Shown one piece after another: positions 54,498 to 64,000 of a DNA stretch of 64,000 nucleotides; positions within the stretch are counted from its first letter, which is position 1; the number at the start of each line of letters is the position of its first letter. The notes beneath the pieces were generated by a model that made no database searches, was not told where the DNA came from, and worked only from the letters and a program-made list of their open reading frames with translations. This DNA is from Microvelia longipes (lineage: Eukaryota; Arthropoda; Insecta; Hemiptera; Veliidae): assembly GCA_018340805.1 (NCBI GenBank), contig JACMZG010001911.1:28876562-28940561 (forward strand). The letters run 5' to 3'. The position numbers and the translations under genes were made by a program.

Positions 54498-54779
54498 TGC
54501 TTTACTTTTAATAAAATCTTTAACTGTGGAGAGACTTTTTATTCTTTCGTTCTATTACGATGGACTCCATTTATGCTCATTCTCAAACATTCAAATAATA
54601 AATTGAATACTCACAGATTCTAGATAAATTACAAATTTTGTGTAGAACACAGATCTTCATGAATCGAAACGGTCATGCGCTTTCAGTATTTAAGTTTTTC
54701 TCGAGAAAAATATTAATTTTAAATGTTTTATTCAGCTTTATGATAAAAAAAAAAAAACATTTTTTTCCTTTGAAAGAAA

Positions 54780-55165
54780 TAATAATTAATTTATTTTAAA
54801 CAGAACGTGTTGAGATTTAAACTAAGTATGAAAAATCCAAAATCAACCTTGAAATGTATTCTTGCCGGCTGTTATAAAACATATGGATGTTTCCCTCTCC
54901 ACCAGACAAAGCGTGCGTATGAGTGCTTTATATTTGAAAACGCTTTACTTAAAAGGTTTCTTGCCGGTTTTGTGGAAAATGCGCCAGTGTGTGAATGACC
55001 ATCGGCTAGAGAAGGTCACGCTTAGCCGGTTTTCTCATTTTTGGTCTATCCGTCTAGAAATAGAACTTAATCGGTATTATTTAATTAAAATTTATAGATT
55101 AAAGGTCAGTTTTGTCGGTGTGTTTAGTTATTAATTAGAAAGAGGTTAAAATACGTATTCAAAAG
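54780..55165. other. GC-richer segment, nature unknown
   Basis: Less AT-rich segment containing GTTTCTTGCCGG twice in variant form and GAAGGTCACGCTTAGCCGGT. It ends CAAAAGGTAAGACAT, a good splice-donor match at 55164. It could be an untranslated first exon of a gene beyond the window, or a repeat fragment. The two overlapping short open frames here match nothing I know. Confidence 0.25.
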
Positions 55166-56979
55166 GTAAGACATTTTTTTCCTATTAAGCATTTAATTAC
55201 TTGATTAAGTTTGTACTTATTAATAATAAATATCTTCTATTTGATTTATCGGGTACCAGAGTTATATCACTGCTTGTATGCGAATGATCAGATCTCAAAA
55301 TATTCTCTAATAATTCCCAACTGCTGGCTTAAAATTTGAACCATTCAGTTCGCTTAAAAAAAAGAATAAGTAAATCTTAGAAATCAAAATAATGGTTTTG
55401 TATGCACTTGCTAGTTTCATTTGGGTTCAAAGTTCGTTCTTTAGTAAATATCATTAGTCATTCTTCTTATCTCTCAAGAAATTTAATGAACAATATTATA
55501 TTGCCTTATTTAAGTTATTTACATTGCCTAATAACGATGATAATTTTATACTAATTTAGGACGTTTTACTTGTTATACCTATTTTAGTTAATAATAGAGT
55601 GTTTTACCCATAAATATTTCTTGTGAGTATTAGTATAAAATTTCTGATGACTCGTTAATTTGCAACACTCTCACTGCTAGAAAGTCTGCGAGAGAAATCA
55701 GTTTTTGGTCAACCGTCTAGATTTGCTCCCAGGACTATGTGAATTGTACCTTCTAAGGTTTAATACCTTATTATTAACATCTATATGTTGCTCCTTTAAT
55801 AATTGTTATGGTCAGTTGACATCCTGTCTAAAGTTAGTGGAGGAAGGGATTTTATTTGTCGTGGAAGTAAGACATCCCATATAGCTTGTAAATAATTTTT
55901 TAGATTATTTTAATTATATTAAAGATATATTAAATATATCTGAGGTTTTACTTTGGACTTCAATTTACCGGACTTAAGTGGCTCTATGATTGGTAAAAGA
56001 GAGGATAAAATACGGAACTTGTAGCATGGTAAGTTAAAAGGTTTCATTAAGGTTGCCCCCACAGAACCTCCGCTATAGAGAAGTGAGTGAAATAACCTAA
56101 GAAACCTAAGTTCTTCTCAATTTTTGTAGAGGAAGATTTGGGGTAGAACAAATTAAGTGCCCCTAAAATCCACTGTGAAATTAAAATATAGTGATAAAAT
56201 GAACCACGTGACATTATTCCACTTAATATTGAGCTTGAGTTAAATTAAAAGAGTAGCCAATAATTAGTGTTGGCTCATAACAGAACAAATTTATTTATGT
56301 ATTAAAATTATACATACATATATAGAAAACTACATAATACTTCCTCCAGCAGCATAAGGCAAAAAAATTGTGACACTCACTAACTATAGTACATTAATAA
56401 AACCTGAGAGTGAAATAAATTATATAACAAGCAATCAAGAAGATAATGTTAACGAAAAGTAAAACTTAAAGATAAATAGAAAACTATAAAGAGATCAACA
56501 CTAATTGAAACAATAACAATAAATCAATGTATAGAAACGAGGTGACAATATATTAAAAATTAAAAGTAAATAATTACAAGAAATTCACAATAACAGCAAT
56601 TTACTGACCAAAGGATACAAAGGGAATAATAGAGTGGATACTGGTTTGAGAGAGAATATTTGGACTGTTGGTTAGGGAATTACAGGATGACACACAACTG
56701 TCAGGTAGAAGGACAGGCAGAATTTACTTCCCTTACATAGAGAGGGCGACCAGGTCTGCGTCCAGTTGGAAGCATCTAACTAGGTCCTGAACTGGTGATT
56801 CTACCATATGGATGCTATTATTTATTATTAGAGGAACAAACAACTTTTAGGTTATCTTCCGTTATGTGTTAGTTCATTTTGACCCAAAAAACATTTACTA
56901 CCAGTGGTACTGAATGTTTTACTATCCGGTATGAGTAGTTATACTACTCGGGTGTAGTGCACCGTGATAAGGGTTGTTC
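55166..56979. other. Intergenic, nothing recognised
   Basis: AT-rich; no coding, RNA or repeat family recognised. Confidence 0.5.
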
Positions 56980-57340
56980 CTAGATGTTTTTATAGGACAC
57001 CATAACTTTCAATGCTTTCTTGGATTGAAATGAAACTTAGTACAAAAATCGACCTAATTAATGTCCCGAAACCTATTGCTTTTGAAATATGTATGACATC
57101 ATTAACCAATAATAATGACAGTGAAAATTCAAAAAACAATAAATTTCAAAAAGTTGTTTGATCGAGTTGAAACTTCATACACATGTTTTACTGTGTATAG
57201 CTATTACATGTATGAAGGTAAAAATTTATTATCAGTATAAGTTCTGGTTTTATCGATTGACATGTATAACTTAACGTAAATAAATCACGTTTTTGTAGAA
57301 TTTTCAAAGAAAAATGAGCTTATTAGATCAGGGTCATGGA
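56980..57340 (+). repeat. Dispersed repeat fragment
   Basis: Shares ACAAAAATCGACCTAATTAA, GTATGACATCATTAACCAAT and ATCGAGTTGAAACTTCATAC with the family. It is truncated before the 5S-like block. Confidence 0.65.
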
Positions 57341-57392
57341 GGGGGTAGGAGTGGGGATGAATTTTTTAAAAGGTGGTACTCTCCTTGCTGAT

Positions 57393-57395
<3 letters not shown>

Positions 57396-57475
<80 letters not shown>
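57396..57475. repeat. (TA)n microsatellite
   Basis: About 80 bp of TA followed by a short (TGTA)n run; it lies between two dispersed-repeat fragments. Confidence 0.95.
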
Positions 57476-57486
<11 letters not shown>

Positions 57487-57499
57487 GTACGAGATATTT

Positions 57500-57850
57500 G
57501 TTCCTATACGTTCCATGGGACACGATATCTTTTGAACAAAAAATGAAACTCTGTACAAAATTACCTTGTTAATATCCCGAACCCTATTGTGTATTAAATA
57601 TGTGTGACGTCATTAACCACCAATAATGACCCCACAAACATTTCAAAAATCACAAATCTTCAAAAATTGTTTAGATCGGGCTGACATTTTTTACACATGT
57701 ATTACTATGTATGGTCAATAAAAATTCTAAGTTACGTTTCATTATTAGTATTAGTTCTGGTGTTATTGATGGACATATATAATATACTGTAAACAAATGA
57801 TGTTCTTTGATTAATACATTTGAAAATTCGCTTATATCGTAGCAGTATGC
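57500..57850 (+). repeat. Dispersed repeat fragment
   Basis: Parallels 56980-57340: GGGACACGATATCTTTTGAA, TGTGTGACGTCATTAACCAC and TTTAGATCGGGCTGACATTT. The two fragments are in the same orientation, separated by the TA tract. Confidence 0.65.
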
Positions 57851-57908
57851 CAGTTATCTAGAGTAGTAATTTGACAAACTTATGTAGGACAACGACCATG
57901 TGGCCGCG

Positions 57909-57946
57909 AATTGGCCCCCAGCGCCGACGCCGCCCAGGGGCCAATT
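57909..57946. repeat. GC-rich hairpin
   Basis: AATTGGCCCC and GGGGCCAATT pair perfectly over an 18-base loop CAGCGCCGACGCCGCCCA. The stem is preceded by GTGGCCGCG. It is the most GC-rich stretch noticed in this part of the window, in otherwise AT-rich DNA. Confidence 0.85.
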
Positions 57947-58369
57947 GTTATGTTAGTAAAAAACTTCTTAGATTACTCACATGCTTGTTCATGTATATTT
58001 TCAGTAATTTCTGGTTTTTTCACTAATTTTTATTTATTTTGCTTTATCTCTTATTTGACTTAATATTTTTGAAAGATTATTATGATATCCCAAGGTTATG
58101 TAAATAAGTATGTAAACTGTTTTTATTGTAATTTAATAAGAAATTTATTATTTATTTTTGGTTTTCATACATAAAAATAATTACTTATATATTTTGGTAA
58201 TTTTAATTTTAAAGGTTATTTGTGAATTGACATAACCTACATTTTTTACTATTATCTAGTTTCACATGACCTGGTATTATAGTTTTTGGGCTTTTAATGT
58301 GTTTTAGTGGTATTTTTATCTCATTCATAATTCAAATATATTGTTCTTGATATTACGTTACTTTTATTT

Positions 58370-59045
58370 TACCTCATTTATACCGTGAGTATATAGAAAA
58401 AGTATTATGTTTGCAAAAAATAATCTGAAACTGGTATTTCACCTGAATAATCTGTTTCAGGTAATTTTTGTAAGGCCACTTAAGTGCTTTTCTCAAAATT
58501 GTCAGTTTGTATGTATGTGTGTGTCTGTTTTTATCGCATCTCTTAGTGTATTTATGCTAGAGAGTTGAAACAGTGCGAAATCAATCTAAAGATTGATTAC
58601 CTAAAGGTTGTGCTATTCCGGGAAATATTTTTTATGACGTAATTGCCATTTAGCAATAATTTTATGAAATGCGGAAAAATGTATCGATAAGTTTGGGATT
58701 TTGCACTTATGTAGTCATATATATGGTCATATATATGACCAACGCATGTGCTATGTTTGATTTTATTATCACCATTAGTTCCATATTTAACGAATGACTT
58801 GTATGCGGGTTTTTACTTTTCCTCATGTATACTGTAGGTATATAGGAAAAGTATTTTGTTTGCAAAAAAAACCGAAACCGGGATGAAACCGGAATTATCC
58901 GTTTTAGGTGTTTTAATGACCTCCTGAGGGGTTTTATCAAAGTTGTGTGTGAGTGTGTCTGTTATCATCGTAGCTCCTAGTATATTTATGCTTGAAGCTT
59001 TGAAGAAAAACTTGATGAATAATCAATCCACCGCTGTAGTACTGT
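58370..59045 (+). repeat. Two head-to-tail dispersed repeat 5' ends
   Basis: The unit beginning ACTTTTATTTTACCTCATTT / ATATAGAAAAAGTATTATG restarts at 58816 with ACTTTTCCTCATGTATACTG. Both contain GGTATTTCACCTG-type and GACCTCCTGAGGGG-type blocks. Neither reaches the 5S-like part. Confidence 0.7.
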
Positions 59046-60711
<1,666 letters not shown>

Positions 60712-61044
60712 GAAGAACCACTTCACTATCTCTATCCTTCCATAACCTTATTTCATTAGCATATTTTTCTTTGGAATGTCACTAAAAATTAGTTTCTTTA
60801 CTAAGAAACTAATTTTTTTCTCCTAAGTTTGCTTTACTTGTTTGCATCAAATTTAATTATAACAATGCGTAATATTGATATTATATAACAATGGTTTATC
60901 TCATTTAAATTTCTAGTGCACTATTATTAGTTTACTCGGTTATAGGATTTATCTTTAATTCCATTATTAAAACTATTAGTTAAAACAATAAATATAACAA
61001 GAATTTATGCAGTTGTTATTATTATTTCAATATTATTTGATTTT

Positions 61045-61815
61045 ACTTTTCCTCGTTAATTTATAAATATACCGTAGGTGTAAACCGTATTTGTACAAAC
61101 AGTTGTGTTTGCGAAAAAAATCGAAACCGGAATGTCACCGGAATTATCCGTTTTATTGATGTTTTTAAGGCCTCCTATGTGGTTTTCACAGTCGTTTGTC
61201 TGTTATTATCGTTACTACCATGGTATTTATGCTGGAGAGTTGAAACTTTGTGGAAAACACTCTCTGTTGGTGTAGTTGTGCTATCCAAAAATATATTTTT
61301 ACGTCATTAACCTGCAATGACTTAGCAATATTTCGAAAATTCATAAAACGCGTAAGAGATTTATGAGATATGGCACGCATGTAGCTATGTATAAGAATAA
61401 CATATTTGCTAGGTTTTATCTCATTATCAGGATTAGTTCAATTTTTATCAGATGAGTTTTAGAAAAATGTAGAAACTAATCCAATTAATTTGAAATTCGG
61501 CACGAGTATATACCTTTATGTAATAAATACCAAAGCACTAAGTTACGTTTCAATACAGCGAGTATATCTATGATTTTTGGTGGGGAAAAAAGTTAAGTTC
61601 CATTGAGGGTTTCATTGCCTGGATGGGTGACCGATGGGAATGAAATGGATGTATTTACAATCTACGGTCGAGCGAAGCGAGTTCAGAGACGTGTTGCTGT
61701 GTACATTTAACGAATCGTATATTCTGATGACAAGCTATGCGAGCTCAAAGTGAGTAGGATGTGAGCGTAATACGATGAAATGAGGAAAAATTCCGAGGTA
61801 CCACGTACCTGTTTC
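61045..61815 (+). repeat. Dispersed repeat, most complete copy, with 5S-like block
   Basis: Reference copy for the family. Order: ACTTTTCCTCG..TACCGTAGGTG; AAATCGAAACCGGAATGTCA and CCGGAATTATCCG; TTAAGGCCTCCTATGTGG; TTTATGCTGGAGAGTTGAAA; ACGTCATTAACCTGCAATGA; CAATTAATTTGAAATTCGGC; a 5S-like block (61591-61641); then a tail with CGAGCGAAGCGAG and GTGAGCG units ending in CGAGGTACCACGTACC. There is no obvious ORF. The 64-codon minus frame at 61186-61380 is within the repeat. The 5S-like block suggests RNA polymerase III transcription, but the length (about 770 bp) is long for a SINE. Confidence 0.85.
61591..61641 (+). other. 5S rRNA-like segment in repeat
   Basis: AGTTAAGTTCCATTGAGGGT, TTCATTGCCT, GGATGGGTGACCGATGGGAA. 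The box C part GGATGGGTGACC is identical to the usual metazoan 5S rRNA sequence, and TGGGAAT follows as in 5S. Only the 3' half of a 5S gene is represented. Confidence 0.8.
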
Positions 61816-62062
61816 TTTTTTAATTTGATTTGTTATAGTTATTATTGATGTTTATTAACTTTATGGAAGTGTTGATTGTTTACATAATTGATAAATCATA
61901 TCAATCAGTTTTAACTTCTATACGATTCAAGCGAATTATGAATTTAGTATGACGTCTTTAAAAATAGCTTTACAGCTAAAAATTAATTTCAAATCACTGT
62001 ACATTGAATGTTATCAGTGTTATGATTTTATGTTGAGTCATTATTAGAAAATTCAATACAAA

Positions 62063-62220
62063 TATGGGGTGGGGTGTCTCGCAACTTTTCCCCAACTTAT
62101 CATATTAGCTACGCTCAATCTCACCGAATCGGACTCTCATCCCTCGTCGTCAGAATTTTAAAAACGTAAAATGTATACTTAAGTATATCTTCGGACTGTC
62201 TCCGTTCTTTCTTAGAAATG
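62063..62220 (-). repeat. Dispersed repeat tail, reverse orientation
   Basis: The reverse complement carries the tail part only: GAAGATATACTTAAGTATAC, TTCTGACGACGAGGGATGAG, AGTCCGATTCGGTGAGATTG. Confidence 0.65.
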
Positions 62221-62769
62221 AAAGATCACTTTTGGTGGACACCTATCGATCTACTGACCTCGCTCGCTGTTGTTAACAAATGTTAACCGATTTACGGAAT
62301 AGTATAATTATTTTTGAACATGTATGCTTATGTAATAGAGCTTTCATTTTCTTTAATGCCTTAATTTTATTTTTAAATTTATATGTTAAATTTTTTATTT
62401 GTTGTATATTGATGTAAATATGTTAAGATAGGTATGCCGACTTTGACAACTTAATATAAATCTATTTATCTAGTTCTGTAGTCAGTTTATAGTTGGTACG
62501 AAGTGGGTTTGCCCTTGAGTTATAAATTATTTTCCTGTTTTGCATACTATTATGTTGTATTGTGAATCAACTGATCTACGCCCAGTGTTAGTTTGTAGCG
62601 ATGTAATTTGTCATTCATGTTTAGTAGGAACACGTGTTGATATGACAAATATTTGTTTAGTATCAACATACCAAGACATAAGCTCTTTGTAAGTCGATTC
62701 TTTGTAAGACATTAGCTCTTGTAAGTTGCTTATCACGTCTATATTAAAAAAAATATATTAAATATAAAA

Positions 62770-62860
62770 TATGTGTACGGGGTACCTCGGAACTTTTCCT
62801 CGAAACATCGGATTCACTACGCGCAATCGCCCTGCTTCGCTCGTCCTCAGAATATAAATA
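62770..62860 (-). repeat. Dispersed repeat tail, reverse orientation
   Basis: The reverse complement has ATTCTGAGGACGAGCGAAGC followed by AGGG, GCGTAGTGAATCCGATG and TTCCGAGGTACC, the 3' end of the family. Confidence 0.75.
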
Positions 62861-62890
62861 TCACAAAACAAAACTGTAATCAATTTTGCC

Positions 62891-63549
62891 CATAGAGATA
62901 TATTACTAGAGGGACCATTGGTTAAATTTTGAAACATCAGAACATTAACCTGAACACTTTTGATTATTATAAAAATCATATGAACAAAACTTACAGTGAC
63001 TCATTATATAGAACGTTTATGATGTGTAAAAAGACGACGCAAATTGATTTATTATATCCTTAACTTACTCTTAGAGAGGGGTTTTAATGAGGTTAACTAG
63101 AGGCCCTGAGAGCCCCCAAAAACTTTAGGCTTCTCATCGTATTGAGATAGGCTATGCCTCTCAATACATTTTAGTAAAGTAAACCGGGATTCCTTCTACA
63201 TTGTATCTTTTAGTATATATCTCTAAGACCATAGAGATATATTACTAGAGGGGCCCTATTGGTTGAATTTTGAAACATCGAAAAAGTAACCTGACCACAT
63301 TCGATTATCATTTTCATCAAATAAACAGAACAAAATAACAGTAAATTATATAGTAGAATGTTTAAAATACTAATCACAACACAAGCAATCCGTGGGAAGC
63401 CCAAAACAATTGATTAATTATAACCTCAACTCTTCCTTGGAGGAGGTTTCAATGAGGTTACACAGAGCCCCTGAGAGCCCCACTAAAAATGTTTCAGGCC
63501 TCTCAATGTATTAAGATAGGATATGCCCCCTCTAGTATATATCTCTATG
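62891..63549. mobile_element. Two tandem copies of a 330-bp MITE
   Basis: Copy a (62891-63229) begins CATAGAGATATATTACTAGA and ends TTTTAGTATATATCTCTAAG. Copy b (63230-63549) begins the same way and ends CTAGTATATATCTCTATG. Internally, TTGAAACATC..AACCTGA and GAGGTT..GAG.CCCTGAGAGCCCC are shared. Termini are inverted repeats. The pair is embedded in dispersed-repeat DNA. Confidence 0.8.
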
Positions 63550-64000
63550 TCTAAGACCTTATGAGTGGTTTTTAGAAAATTGTCTGTCTGTATGTGTGTG
63601 TCTGTTGTTATCGTATATCCCAGTGTGTTTAGGCTAGAGAGTTAAAACTTGGTAAAAAATAAATTTTTAGGTTTAGTTGCGCTATCTGGAAAATATTTTT
63701 TTATGACTTTATTAACCGGCAATTATCACTCGGCAAAAATGTCGTAAATTCATTAAACGTGGTAAAATCTTTGGATCAATTTGTGATTTGATGCACGCGT
63801 GTTGTCATATACAAGAACAATATATGTGTCAAGTTTCATCTCATTATTAGCATTAGTTCAATTTTTATCGTACGACTTGTTAACGTTTTTCAAATGTTTG
63901 AAAAAATTTGGTTCAAGTGAATCCTTTTTTTGCATAAATCTTAAGTTTATTTCAATACGATTCTTCAGTTTTTGTTAGATAACTAATGTTATGCAAGGTC
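63550..64000 (+). repeat. Dispersed repeat, cut by the window end
   Basis: Shares TAAGACCTTATGAGTGG, GTTATCGTATATCCCAGTGT, TTTTTTATGACTTTATTAACC and the later CAAGTTTCATCTCATTATTAG. The last bases (TAACTAATGTTATGCAAGGTC, 63980-64000) are the beginning of a fifth 5S-like block. Confidence 0.75.

Larger units (their letters stand above)
51105..54557. mobile_element. Foldback element split by a later insertion
   Basis: The left arm starts TAATAGAACGAAAGAAT (51105) and runs to about 51370. The centre is about 12 bp, and the right arm runs from 51383 to 51597, then resumes at 54506 and ends ATTCTTTCGTTCTATTA (54557). The arms include AGCAGAGCGCTTTCGACCTA and its complement. When the 2.9 kb insert and one copy of its target duplication are removed, the right arm becomes continuous and mirrors the left arm across the junction. 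Confidence 0.92.

Noticed and set aside
61591..61641. Functional 5S rRNA gene
   Set aside because: Only the internal promoter half is present; the 5' half and the T-run terminator of a 5S gene are absent.

Overview
This window is eukaryotic nuclear DNA, very AT-rich, with GT-AG introns, long (TA)n microsatellites and many transposon remnants. The protein sequences point to an arthropod, most likely an insect. Species cannot be fixed from the sequence alone.

The backbone is one split gene on the + strand, from 3535 to 46297: an ABC transporter of the ABCC4/MRP4 type (insect 'probable multidrug resistance-associated protein lethal(2)03659' group). I could place 23 coding exons whose splice phases all agree, giving about 1259 residues with both nucleotide-binding domains intact. 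Only the short first coding exon (roughly 25-40 residues) was not found; it lies upstream or outside the window.

Inside one 8 kb intron of that gene, on the opposite strand, sits an uninterrupted 1971-codon ORF (34505-40420). Its C-terminal half is about 18 ankyrin repeats. Its N-terminal half carries two copies of the R-N-x-L-A-H motif of HEPN ribonucleases, in a HepT/DUF86-like context. An HEPN plus ankyrin architecture recalls RNase L in reversed domain order, and this is the best candidate for an undescribed system here.

The rest is accessory DNA. From left to right it includes: two internally deleted copies of an element that keeps one exon of a tyrosine recombinase and an array of covarying GC-rich hairpins (985-2229, 17404-18645); three decayed LINEs (2230-3437, 7030-8720, 23400-24230); a non-autonomous BEL/Pao LTR element with intact 143-bp LTRs and target duplication (10910-13754); a decayed hAT transposase (about 24690-25400); several foldback elements and MITEs; and a nest in which a 2.9 kb hAT-like element with an 8-bp target duplication split a foldback element and itself received a MITE (51105-54557). 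A long dispersed repeat, abundant after 48 kb, carries a segment that closely resembles the internal promoter region of 5S rRNA. No tRNA gene, intact rRNA gene, CRISPR array or prokaryotic operon was seen. From 46.3 kb to the end I see no convincing host protein-coding gene.
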